A DNA stretch of 64,000 bases. Origin: Cranoglanis bouderius. Lineage: Eukaryota > Chordata > Actinopteri > Siluriformes > Cranoglanididae. Positions 1-44,800 of this stretch are shown here, in pieces (position 1 is the stretch's first letter; each line of letters begins with the position of its first letter). The notes under the pieces were generated by a model. The model did not search any database. It had not been told where the DNA came from and worked only from the letters and a program-made list of their open reading frames with translations. Both the position numbers and the translations under genes were made by a program. The DNA is taken from NCBI GenBank assembly GCA_023630585.1, contig CM042547.1, positions 5,682,368 through 5,746,367 on the forward strand. The letters run 5' to 3'.

Positions 1-32056
<32,056 letters not shown>

Positions 32057-32462
32057 CTCTCTTCATCAGCAATAGGGGCACTTTTTTACACAAGCAAAAA
32101 AAACAAGATTCCCTCCAATGGAGAGATATTGTAGCTCCAAGCAGCCAATCGAAAGACTGCATTTGACCTCCTGGGGGGCAGCAGGAAACGGATCATCAGG
32201 AAACAAGAGGCAGAAACCCAACCAATGAGAGTGCTCACTGCAGGTTGCTCTAAAAGTGAAGAAATGGGGGGGGGGGGGGGGGGGGGGAATGGTTGTTGCT
32301 GGTCAAGGCTGAGGTTGATCAGACCGGAGCTCAACTCTCACTGGATATCATATGTTTACTGAGATCCCATCATGTAGCCCGAGTTCAGCAGAATATGGAG
32401 GAGCTTTTTGTTTTGTGTCACTTTTCACACACATGCAGGATTTAGTGGTGCTGAGGAAGGGT

Positions 32463-32496
<34 letters not shown>

Positions 32497-32694
32497 CAAT
32501 GTTTGTGGATATTTGCCAATATAATAAGAGATGCGTTCATGACAAAAATTAAAGCTGTGTTCCATAGGTGTAATTTCAAATGTAAAATAATATTTTTAAG
32601 AATTCTATACTTTTTTTTTTTCCTTTTGTTTGAGAGGTGCCTCGTAATCAACTCTAAGAGGAACTTGCTACTCTTAGCTACTTAAATGACAGTT

Positions 32695-32740
<46 letters not shown>

Positions 32741-33813
32741 GTATTCTTTTAAATGCACTTTATATATGACTTCAGTTTGTCAGGTCTGAGAAGGTGACAT
32801 TTGACAGGCGATTGAGTGGCCATGTTCTCTGCTGCTTTGCTTTCTTTCTTTCTTTCGTTTTGGCACTGTCAGGAAGAGGGCATAAAATCAGATTGCATTG
32901 TGTATTTGACAACTGACAAAGTATCCTTGGAAATTAAGAGCCTGTTTCCAAACATTTTGGAGTTTGTCCAGACTTGTTAAGTTCATTCAGAGTGCTTCAG
33001 CTGTCTGCGTGTAGCTTTTTTCTTCTTCTTCTTCAAAAACCCATAGTCCATCTACTTGACAAGATAACAGTGGACACAAGGAACTTGTATGTAAAAAGAA
33101 CATGTCTGGAAATCTCCCTTATTTTGATTTTCCTTTCAGAATGACAAGTGCCAGAACCGGCGTCTTATTGTGGAGGTGACATTTCACAGTCTTACTCTAT
33201 CTGCTGTTTTGTTTTGTTTTGGGGTTTTTTTTTCCCTCTTTGGTCATGAGTTTTTCTCAGGCTTGCTGCAATGGGTCTGCCACTGCAAGTTATTAGTTTT
33301 CATGTGGATGCCAATATAAATGACACATGCACACAGACACACACACTCTCACTCACTCCTGGACCTCTCTAGGCTCTTTTGTGTTACTTTGTGTGTGTTT
33401 AGAGATGGCTGTGTAGACGGAGAAAATGTGTTTGTACTATGCACTGTTGCTGTATCTGTCCAGAACACTTACTCACCAAATCACATACACATCAACAAAC
33501 ATCCAATGCCTACCAAGAGACCGGGGTGAGCTAGTCAGATCACACAGCCAACCTCACACTCGTTGCTTTGAGCTTTAACTTGGATGCTTGTTCAGGGGTT
33601 TTCTTTGCCAAGAGCTATTTTATAGTTATTTGCCTGTATTTGTTTGCCTGACATTGTTGTCCATGTCTGTCTGCCTTAAACCATGTGCATATGTGGTACA
33701 TACACACACACACAACAACAACAACAACGGCACTGTTGCCAAAAGAAAGAAAAGGAATGCAGAGGAGGAACTTGAGTGCCAATGACTATTTCGTGCTTGT
33801 CATGCCGACTATA

Positions 33814-33816
<3 letters not shown>

Positions 33817-33890
<74 letters not shown>
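33817..33890. repeat. (CT)n microsatellite in the USP24 3' UTR
   Basis: Thirty-seven CT units. A shorter (CT)n lies at 32698-32735. Confidence 0.95.
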
Positions 33891-33893
<3 letters not shown>

Positions 33894-34968
33894 GTTCATG
33901 CTCTGGAGCATAGTGTCAGGGACAGTTGCTGCTTATTTTGTATTTAGTCTAGTATACTTCAGCGACATTCATACAATGTTTACAAAAGAAGCACTGCGTT
34001 GCATAAAGGCATTTGCTTTCTGAAGGAGAAATGGAAAGAGATGCTGCGTGACACATCATTTAATAGCCAACGTAAGTGTGCTGTTGTAGAGCCTAAAGTG
34101 AGTAGCGACATTGGAGCAAAAAAAAAAAACAAAAAAAAAAAGAAAAAAAACACAGAAGAGAAATGCTGTCGTTTAACCCGGTATCACCAGTCATCGTTAA
34201 GTGTGTTTCTTCGCTTATGCATGTATGTTTGTGAATGTAAGTGTGAAACCTTGACATTAATCTCTTTGGGTAAATGTGTTTTGGAGTGATTACAATCACC
34301 ATGAAATAAATGGAGGGTCTTATTGCTCCCGATGCCATATGACCCTCTTGCTCTTTTTCTAAACAATCGACAGACTACAGTTATCCACTGTAGTTAAATC
34401 GTTGTAACAGCGTAGGTCAGGTGAACTCAATGCCTTTTTTCTGGTTTTGGATAATCTGATGCTGAAATCCACATGTAGCTATATTTCAGTCTCCCATTAG
34501 AATCACCTTTCAACAGTAATGTGGACCTGTTTTCAGCTTCTGGCTATCTTTTATCAGACTGTCCCATCAAAGAAAGAGCTTGCATCATCCCCAGGATTGG
34601 ACAAATTCTTGAATGTCACTCAACACTGGATCTTTTTTTTGGGGGGGGGTTTTTTAAAAAATTTTCTTTGGCCAAATAGAAATAAAAACAAAACAAGAAC
34701 TACTCCAGGTACAGGCTTGAGTAAAGAAGACACACCAAAACGCTTTGACACTCAGATTCTATTGTATTTCCCTTGGATACACTAGCGTTCCCCTCTTTTG
34801 AGCCTTTTGTTTCTTTTTAAATAACCTTGAGCTGGAGACACGTAAATGGTTTTATTACTTGCACCTCTGCCGAGTGTGTGGAAGGTCAGAATTCAAAAAT
34901 GCATGTTCAAAACACATTTTAATTTGTAAATCAGAGTTTGATTATGGGAACTATTTGATATAAAAATG

Positions 34969-34974
34969 AATAAA
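34969..34974 (+). promoter_or_regulatory. Candidate USP24 poly(A) signal AATAAA
   Basis: A canonical AATAAA hexamer on the plus strand lies 2.9 kb past the USP24 stop and about 680 bp before the candidate PCSK9 poly(A) signal on the opposite strand. Cleavage is expected about 15-30 nt downstream. Other weaker candidates lie upstream in the 3' UTR. Confidence 0.5.
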
Positions 34975-35405
34975 ACTGGAATGCAGAACATTTTATCATT
35001 TGTGCAGCTATAATTTGTGTCCTTGTAAGAGTAAACTCATCTCGATTGCACAGTTAAAGATTTTACTGATGCAAAGTCATTTTATTATTAAAAAAAAAAC
35101 AAAAAAAAAAACAGTCCAAACACCACATTTACAAAGACAATTAGTAGAATACACTCAGTGCATGCAAGAAGAATTAATAATGTAGTTGATCTTTTGTAAA
35201 GAAATAGTAGGATTTATCAAAATGAAACCAGCATACGGAACAGTAAAGCAGGAATTAAAACTTGTGTGCAGTTGAGATTAACAAGTGCTAATAGTAGTTT
35301 TACACTAGTAGTGGTTTGTGTTTCACTGAAAGAAATTGAATATTAGGGATGGTTCATTGCAAAGGCAAAGTCTTAATGGCTTGACTAGCAGAAAATAGTC
35401 CACGG

Positions 35406-35431
35406 AAATACAGTTCCAAGGAACTGTATTT
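35406..35431. other. Hairpin between convergent USP24 and PCSK9 3' ends
   Basis: A perfect inverted repeat has 12-bp arms (AAATACAGTTCC and its complement) and a 2-nt loop. It sits in the roughly 650-bp space between the two convergent genes. Function is unknown. Confidence 0.6.
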
Positions 35432-35651
35432 TGCCCTAGCCTTTAGACATATGTCTGTTGTGTGACTACACAATTAGGGAAAAATGTTTAAAAGGTTAAA
35501 CTGTTCCTATGGGGAAAGCTGAAAGACTCCGTGTGAACCCTCTGTTGTCGAGTTCTACAGATCAGAAAGTGTTTTTAGTAGAGTCCATCTTGGAAGCAAA
35601 GAACTCTTAACCGTACAAAGAACCTTTGAGAAACTGTTTTTTCTTGGTATA

Positions 35652-35657
35652 TTTATT
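35652..35657 (-). promoter_or_regulatory. Candidate PCSK9 poly(A) signal AATAAA (minus strand)
   Basis: The plus-strand TTTATT reads AATAAA on the minus strand, 188 bp past the PCSK9 stop codon. It would give a short 3' UTR and leave about 640 bp between the two convergent transcripts. Confidence 0.5.
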
Positions 35658-35844
35658 CCTTACTCTTATTTTGTTATCTTAAAAAAAAAAAAAAATCTGT
35701 GTTGAACTGCTCTGAGCCTGAATGAAATGCACAGTGGTTCAATATACCAGAGTGGAACAATATTACAAAGAATGTCACGAGGGACGGACACACAGAACCC
35801 TCGTATTAGAAACTGGCCCAAGTGAACTGAACAGTAAGCTCTTA

Positions 35845-38800
35845 TTAGGAGTTTTGCTCGTGGTTATTGTTGCTCTGTTGATCAAGAGGCCGAAATCTGC
35901 AGCAGATGGCGATGGCAGCAGCTCCTTTATCTTCTCTAAACATCTGGATCACGCAGGTATTTCCTCGTATGTATGCCCCATGAGTGACGGAACCATGCGA
36001 CGCAGCATTACACCCTGTAAGTGTCCAGGAGTCCTCGCATGACACCTCCACCTAGGAGAGATTGGCACAGGTGAAGAGATATGGGTCACTGAAAAATTAG
36101 GATAGGTTCACTACTGTTTAAGAAAAAGAAAAACTAAACACCAAAAGCTATTTTAGATGTTTCATTTGCACTATATGGCCAAAAGTTTGTGGACATCTGA
36201 CCTCCACACCCATATGTGCTTGTTGTACCTCCCATTACAGATTTAGTCCCCCTTTGCTGTTATAATAACCTCCACTCTTCTGGGAAGGCTTTCCATTCGA
36301 TTGTGGAGCGTGGCTGTGGGGATTTGTGTTCATTCAGCCACAAATTTCAGCTACTTTGTCATCTCTGTCCAGTGAGACATGCCTGGAACAGAGCTAGTTA
36401 TTGCCAACAAAGGGCATCCTTATGAGATGCCCCTGATTTCCATGAAAAATTGTAGGGAAGTGTTAACAACACCAGGCCAACATTGTCCAGTGCTTTTAAC
36501 ATTTCTGGCTGAATTCCATTCACTTCTGCAGCCTCGTGGTTTCAGACTACCAGAGTAACTTGAGTCACAATCAACTATATCCGCAGTAAAGCTATTGCTT
36601 ATGTAGTCACTTTTGCTGCAGCCCAGCTCTCCAATACCTCTCTGTGAGCTCACAGTGAGGTCCCCTGATTCAATTCTCAGAAGCTGGTCTTCAACTTGCT
36701 GGCTTCTCTCATGACTGGTGTCCACCAATAGAGGCACCGACAGCCTTCTGGCCACTGCTTCAAGAAGGCTGTCGGTGCCTCTATTGGTGGACACCAATAG
36801 AACATGGTCCTTTCAAATGTAATGTCCCTCACGTTGCTATACTGACTCAGTCACGCAGGTTTCTGTTTTAAAACAGCAGGAGGATCCGGCCATTTCTATC
36901 CATAGAGACCACCCAGGTGCTTGTTCAGTCCCTTGTCATGTCGATACTGGACTACTGCAAGTCGCTTCTGGTAGATCTGCCCCCACACCCTACGAACCTT
37001 GCAGCTGATCAAGACTTGTTTTCAACCTCTCCAAGTTCTCCCACACCACCCAACTGCTGTGCTCCCTCCACTGGTTTCCTATAGCTGCTCCCATCAGATT
37101 TAAAACACTGATGCCTGCCTACACAGCCAAAAAGGCTCTTTTGACCACCACAACAAAGACAAAAAAAAAACCGTGAGATTCCCAGGTAAACCATGAGACT
37201 TGGCAGGTATGATCCCCACAATGGTCTGGGGTCTACCTCCCATGGGAACTCTTGAATAGAAGAAAGACCACTCCCTGTTGAGTTTGGTACCGGAGTCTAT
37301 ACTATGTGGCTATAAGGTCGACCAATCCATCTCTCATGTTATACCCCTTCTCTGCCAATGAAGTGAAACACTTTATTTCATACTACAGAGCATTATCTAT
37401 TATCTATCTGCTATCTATCTGTATGAAATTGAATAGTATTACCATTGTATTAATAACAAAATTTATCTCGACAAAATCATGGATTTTATATTCTGGATAC
37501 ACTGATTCCAAATTTTTGAAAGGAAGTGAATTTACATAAAAGCATTCACACAAAAGCTATGTTTATGCTGTGTCTATCTTTTCGCAACACGAGTGCATCT
37601 GGTTTAAATTCACCTGTTTTGTAAATTCAGATTGGTTGTGTTCAATCAGATGGCATTCCAGATTCGGATCATGGCAACAGGAGGCATGTGATGTCCCACC
37701 TTCTCCGGCAGGACATGCTTTACGGTTGCTATGGAGAGGCCTTGAGGGCTGTGCAACATCTTGGGACCTAATGTAGTGCGAGCTGCATCCTGGAGAGAGA
37801 AACAGTATTTTCGCAGAACACAAATACAAAAGCACAGAAAGATGCAGACAGCCCAGGATTCAGGTGTAGATAGCATGACTTGTCAAACAAAATTTAAAAA
37901 ATTTCAAATTAAAAAATGCAAGTTCCTGATAGTTGAAATAAAATACAGGTTTCATTTCTTTTGTCTGTGGATATATTAGAGGTGAGAGTGATATAGCATA
38001 TTACAATACATCACAACTCATACCTGTAAGCTGATACTCTTGGCTAGGGCACTCTGCATCCACGCCCACATGGAGACTGGCACTGGCGTGGCACTTCACT
38101 CTGCTGCCCATGCAGCAGCGAGCTATGGCATACACGCCCTGTCCTCCTATGCCGTGATGGGCCTCACACACCTTCTGCCCATCCCGTATCTGATGATACA
38201 ATAAAAACAGTGAGGCAGTTACTCTATGCAGATGTCTTAAAGGCAACACAGGTTGTCTGCAAATCCTTTTTTGCTGTCTTGCACCTTTTGTAATAGTTGT
38301 GTACGAGTCCCTCAGTTGTCCTCAGTGTGAAAAGATGGATCTCAACATCATATAGTCACTGTTGGAAAGGGGTCAAATATGCAGAAGATGCTGGAAAAGC
38401 AAAGACTATGCAGGACCTGGAGGATTTTTCTGAAGAACAGAGGGCAGTTTAACTGCTCAGGACAAACAAGGGACTCATGAACAACCATCACAAAACATAA
38501 AAACAGTCGTTGATCATCCAGGTAACAACACACAGTATTAATAATCAAGTGTGTGTAAACTTGTGTGTAAACTTCAGTTAATTTTGTGTCTTGTGGACTA
38601 TATGCAGACATCTGTTATGTGAAATAGTTTATTCAGGGCAGAACTAAATAAAAAACTAAGTGCAATTTTTATGATCCCTCTTTTTTTTTTTTCTTTTTTT
38701 TTTTTAATCATTAACATGTTGCAGATTCTGCAAGGCGTATGTTAATGTATGAGCACGACTGTATAGTGTGCCTTTAATAATGACAAAACGTTCATATACA

Positions 38801-41800
38801 CACTGCAAAACACTGTGTTGTTTTGCTAAATAACCGAATAGATTTATTTGTGTTTCACTGTTAGTGTATGAGGGAGAAGCACACATTTAATGTTAGCGTT
38901 CCACAGTTGAAAAGATGTTATTTCCCTCTGTAATGAAATCATTTACTTCATTCAAAGAGTGTTTACCACTCCTTTGAAATCTTTGATCATGTAAGTTTCA
39001 AGTGCTCTGTTATGGGCGTTGTCTGATGCCATGAATTTGAGATTTTCCTATACCCCATTCTTTTATCATGCTGATGCTGCTAAAACTCCCTGTATCACAG
39101 TAAGATCCATTAGAATACTAGACTGTATACTTTTGTATATTCTGCTGATCTACTGTGGTTTAGCGAATGTGGTTGTCATCTGCTGGGTGTACAAAAGCAT
39201 TTTGTAAGTGTTCACCCTACTGTCTGGAAATTGCGTGAGCAGAATTGGCCGTGCTCTCTGGGTGGGAGGGATGACATTCTCACTCTTCCCTGTTGATCAT
39301 AGTGACACTAGCCAATCACAGGCACTTGCGGGCTCATGTATACGGAAGAGGGCAGATAGCCCGTTCCTCAGTGTCTTGCAGCATGAGAAGCAAAAAAAAA
39401 TGTGCTTTATGTGATCCAAACGGGGGGAAGGAAATTATATATTGGTGATAGTGATTTCAGAAGACCTCTATTCTCTCTCCAGCATGCACTCCATTTGGTG
39501 AGTAGCTGGAACAGCTGAACATCTCTTCACCACGGCGACAGTGAGCCAGTGCTGTGTCAAAGCTTCCAACCCCTGACCTCTTAGACCAAACAGAGCGACA
39601 CAGAAGTGTCTCGCCTGGGAAAACACAAATACACACATTCAGGCCTTAATACATATGGGGCAACACTTTACTTAAGACTTTACAGGAGACTACATAGCAA
39701 CTGAGATAAATCTGCTTAAGCATGTATTATTTTATATATAATATAAAAATAGTTAAATTGTCAAATCAAACTGGTCGGTTTATAGGGCTTTATTAAAGCT
39801 GACACTTGTTAGGATAGTCATATAAATGTTTATGTAGGTTTATGCCGGCTGTACATGTCAAATAACCTTTATATGCTTAAAAGGTTACCAAATAAGGTCT
39901 GACCAAGAATTGTGGCCAACCATCATATGATTAGAAAGAAGGAAAGACAGACCATCCCTGAACTCTGACCTTTAGCAGCAGAAGTAGGCAGAGCAGCCAC
40001 CATGTCAGGGGTAGTGAGGTAGTGTTCAGGAGGCAGCGAGTCTGGATTTATCACACGCTGGACTGAGTGGTAGCGGAGCAGCTGCAGCACTTCAGCAGGA
40101 CTGGCACTGGGGTGAGCATTGAGAAGCACTGCAGCTATGCCTAATGACACACACACACACACGATAGCAGGTAATCAAAACCACAGTCTGATGAAACTTG
40201 AGTGTGTGTATGTGTGTGTGTGTGCATGTTTCTAACCAGCAACGTGAGCAGCTGCCTGTGAAGTTCCACTCTTAGTGGTGAAGCAGGTTGGGCAGTCACT
40301 GGAGGCGCTGACGATGTCATCACCAGGGGCAAACACATCCACGCAGTGGCCCAGGTTGGTGCCTGTGGTTCCTGAACTAACCGGCTGGTCAGCAGCATTG
40401 GTAGCTCCTACTGTGATCACCTGCACATGGTCAGTATAATAATAGCATCATCATTATCAAATCTAGGCCACAGCAGGAATGTAGCAGCCTCATAGCTCCA
40501 CATTACCCAGATCAAATCAAGAGCTCAGGTTACTGTCTGTGTTTAGATTCTGTGCATGTCCTCCCCATGTTTGTGTAGGTTTCATTTGAGTTCACCGTTT
40601 TCCTCCCATCTCCCAAAAGAAATGCCAGTAGGTGGATTGGCATAGTGCAGTTTTAAGTCTGATTCATGTGAACAATTTTGAACCTGATACTATGTACCCC
40701 AGTGGTCACCAACCCTCTTCCTTGAGATCTACCTTCCTGCAGGTTTCATCTCCAACCAAAATCTAACACACCTGTTTTAGCTGATCAAGAACTTCTTAAG
40801 GCAATGATTAGATGGTCAGGTGGACACAATTATGGTTGGAGCTAAAGTTTTCAGGAAGGTAGATCTCCAGGAACAGGGTTGGTGACCACTGATCCCTGCT
40901 GGAAAAAAAACAACAAACCCTCATAGAACTTGAAATGGTTCTAATAGGTAATTGGTAATGGTAATGATGGGAATTGTATTCGTTTTAACTGAAACTGTAA
41001 CGGTCCCTGTGGCTCTCTACTGGTAATTTGTTGCCTTCTGTTGGTGGCATGTTATGTCTAGTGGATACCATTAAGGACCAATAATGATAATGGTAATGGT
41101 TTTAATGGTTATCTGATGGTGTGTAATGGTATCTGTACTGGAAACCATTAGGATTTCTGTGATGGTTTCTATTGTTTTTTTCAGCAGGGATGTACAAGGT
41201 ACAAGGTGAAATAAATGATTTGGCTACTGACTGTGACAAAGCCTGGCAAGCAACATGTGAATGCATGTACTGTACAGCAGTTTTGAAAATCTCTTCATCC
41301 TCAGAACCCTCATTGTAATCCCATTTCATTTAAGCAGAACATAGTGGGCAAAGGTGGAAAACCATTAACTACTTGGAATCACACAATTGTATAGGATGTC
41401 TTTGTATGCTATAGCAATACAATTTTTCCTTCACTAGAACTAAGAGGCCCAAACCTCTTCCAGCATGAGAATGCCCCTGTGCACAAAGTGAGCTCCATGA
41501 AGACATGGTTTGCAAAGCTTGGTGTGAAACTTGAGTGGCCTGCATAGAACCCTGACCTCAACCCTACTGAACACATTTGAGATGAACTGGAACACCGACT
41601 GCACCCCAGACCTCCTCACCTGACATCAGTGCCTGACCTCACTAACGCTCTTGTGTCTGAATGAACACAAATCCCCAAAGCCACTCTCCAAATTCTAGTG
41701 GCCTTCCCAGAAGGGTGAAGGTTATTATAACAGCAAAGGGGGAATAAATCTAGAATGGGATGTTCAACAAGCACATATGGGTGTACTGGTCAGGTGTCCA

Positions 41801-44800
41801 CATACTTTTGGCCAAATAGTGTATGAATCTGTGTCCCTCTATGAGTGTGATGAGTGTAATACCTCTGGTTCTGAGGCTGGTGAGTACATGCAGGCATCAT
41901 CCTGGTAATTCCCTGCAGCAGCTATCAGAACTGCACCAGAACGTACCATTTCTCGACAGGCAGTGTTGAGAGTGTGACTGAACCTCCCCACAAACGGTAG
42001 TAGTATGATCACAGGACTGACGGGCTGGGCCTGCAGAGATGCACGGGTGTACTCCAGACCTGTAGAAAAAATGGCAGCATACTTGCCTTGTGAAGTTTTT
42101 AAAATAGCAAGAAAATATGCACAATGCATATAAAGTAGAGGCCATTTTTAAAAATCTCTAATTATTTTCTATGTTCTACTGTGTAAACAGATAACTTTGA
42201 GTGCTGTTTTTTTACCTGCCAGTGCTCCAGACACAGTGCCTCTGCCCTGACAGTTGAGCACCCGCACAGTGTTCACACTAACGCCACGTGCCACACCAGA
42301 GTCTCGCCCACTCAACACTCCAGCTATGTGTGTTCCATGACTGTCACATTGACTGGCCTGCCACAGATGCAAAAACAATAGATGGATATCCAGATGCTAC
42401 TTTTTTAATTTTGCACTTAGCAATCTCTCTTGTATGAGTCTATTACGATTCTTACTGCAGGTATTTATTTTACAGCATCAGTAATACTACATAGTGCTAA
42501 ATGAATTCAATAATGAGCTTGAACCTGAGCTCAGGTTACTGTCTGGGTTGGAGGTTTGCATGTTCTCACCTGTGTCTGCATTTTTTAATTGGAACATGTG
42601 TCTGACAGGTGTTTCTTGTTGCCCAAGTGCACCCTGTTAGATTGATTGTTTAAACAATTAATAGCTCTGAATGTCTACTCTTGGTTTGAGCCCTGGGTTT
42701 CACCTGTAAGCACTTAATTTGTTGTTCAAATGGATAAACCAACATGAAGACCAGAGAGCTGTCTATGGGAGAAAAGCAAGCCATTTTGAAGCTGAGAAAA
42801 GAAGGAAAATCAATCAGAGCCATTGCACAAGCAATTTGGAATGTCCTGAAAAGGAAAGAAACCACTAGTGTACTAACAGCAGACATCAAACAGGTCAGCC
42901 AAGGAAAACAACAGCATTTGGTGACAGAAACAGCTGTAAAGAAAAACCCAAACATAACAGTCAGTGACATCCCCAACTACCTCCACAGGGCGAGGTGAAG
43001 GTATCACAATCCACTGTTCAAAGAAGACTTCAAGGACAGAAATAAAGATGCCATACCGCAAGATGCAAACCACTCATCAGCAGTATGAATCGGAAGACTA
43101 GATTGGAATTCACAATGAGATGAGCCACAAACGTTCTGGAACCAAGATTAACCTCTACCACAGTGATGGAAAGATGGAAAGGCCAAAGTGTGGAGAAAGA
43201 AAGGATCTGCTCATGATCAAAAACATGCAAACTCATCAGTCAAGCATGGTGGAGGTAGGGTCATGGCTTGGGCTTGGATGGATGTAACTCATGATGGTAG
43301 CAGCAGAATGAATTCAGAAGTCTACAGAAACATTCTGTCTTCCCATTTACAGAGAAATGCATCCAATCTAATTGGGAGGAACTTCGTCATGCATCAAGAC
43401 AATGACCCAAAACACACTGCCAATACAACTAAGGACTTTGTCAGGGAAAAAAAGTGGAAGTGGTTTTAGACTGGCCATGTCAATCACCAGACCTTAACCT
43501 ACCTGAGCATATACAGGTGCATCTCAATAAATTAGAATGTCGTGGAAAAGTTCATTTATTTCAGTAATTCAACTCAAATTGTGAAACTCGTGTATTAAAT
43601 AAATTCAATGCACACAGACTGAAGTAGTTTAAGTCTTTGGTTCTTTTAATTGTGATGATTTTGGCTCACATTTAACAAAAACCCACCAATTCACTATCTC
43701 AACAAATTAGAATACTTCATAAGACCAATAAAAAAAAAACATTTTTAGTGAATTGTTGGCCTTCTGGAAAGTATGTTCATTTACTGTACATGTACTCAAT
43801 ACTTGGTAGGGGCTCCTTTTGCTTAATTACTGCCTCAATTTGGCGTGGCATGGAGGTGATCAGTTTGTGGCACTGCTGAGGTGGTATGGAAGCCCAGGTT
43901 TCTTTGACAGTGGCCTTCAGCTCATCTGCATTTTTTTGGTCTCTTGTTTCTCATTTTCCTCTTGACAATACCCCATAGATTCTCTATGGGGTTCAGGTGT
44001 GGTGAGTTTGCTGGCCAGTCAAGCACACCAACACCATGGTCATTTAACCAACTTTTGGTGCTTTTGGCAGTGTGGGCAGGTGCCAAATCCTGCTGGAAAA
44101 TGAAATCAGCATCTTCAAAAAGCTGGTCAGCAGAAGGAAGCATGAAGTGCTCCAAAATTTCTTGGTAAACGGGTGCAGTGACTTTGGTTTTCAAAAAACA
44201 CAATGGACCAACACCAGCAGATGACATGGCACCCCAAATCATCACAGACTGTGGAAACTTAACACTGGACTTCAAGCAACTTGGGCTATGAGCTTCTCCA
44301 CCCTTCCTCCAGACTCTAGGACCTTGGTTTCCAAATGAAATACAAAACTTGCTCTCATCTGAAAAGAGGACTTTGGACCACTGGGCAACAGTCCAGTTCT
44401 TCTTCTCCTTAGCCCAGGTAAGACGCCTCTGACGTTGTCTGTGGTTCAGGAGTGGCTTAACAAGAGGAATCTGACAACTGTAGCCAAATTCCTTGACACG
44501 TCTGTGTGTGGTGGCTCTTGATGCCTTGACCCCAGCCTCAGTCCATTCCTTGTGAAGTTCACTCAAATTCTTGAATCGATTTTGCTTGACAATCCTCATA
44601 AGGCTGCGGTTCTCTCGGTTGGTTGTGCATCTTTTTCTTCCACACTTTTTCTTTCCACTCAACTTTCTGTTAACATGCTTGGATACAGCACTCTGTGAAC
44701 AGCCAGCTTCTTTGGCAATGAATGTTTGTGGCTTACCTAGTGAACCAAACTGAGAGACCATTTTGAAGGCTCAGGAAACCTTTGCAGGTGTTTTGAGTTG

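Larger units (their letters stand above)
32057..34995 (+). other. usp24: USP24 3' untranslated region (inferred)
   Basis: No exon-like open frame follows the TAA at 32056. The stretch is AT-rich and carries a 22-base G run (32266-32287), a 29-base A run (32468-32496), a (CT)n tract at 32698-32735 and a 74-bp (CT)n tract at 33817-33890. The first strong AATAAA close to a plausible cleavage region is at 34969. The limit at about 34995 is inferred from that signal; earlier poly(A) sites are possible. Confidence 0.6.
35845..39614 (-). other. pcsk9: PCSK9 exons 9-12: Cys/His-rich C-terminal domain
   Basis: Exons 39466-39614, 38024-38189, 37614-37789 and 35845-36051 encode residues 429-659, a cysteine-rich three-module domain. 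Landmarks are LLCRSVWS, GGQGVYAIARCC, HASCCHDPNLECHLIEH, SWTLTGCN and AIAICCRFR before the stop. The exon 9 donor (GAG then GTCTTC) is weak but is the only GT before an in-frame stop. The intron between exons 11 and 12 holds an L2-like LINE piece and a perfect 34-bp hairpin. Confidence 0.9.

Noticed and set aside
35722..36042. Plus-strand frame of 106 codons
   Set aside because: Antisense shadow of the last PCSK9 exon (35845-36051).
36420..36797. Minus-strand frame of 125 codons in PCSK9 intron 11
   Set aside because: It begins inside the 34-bp hairpin and has no recognisable domain; frame opening is best explained by the palindrome and chance.
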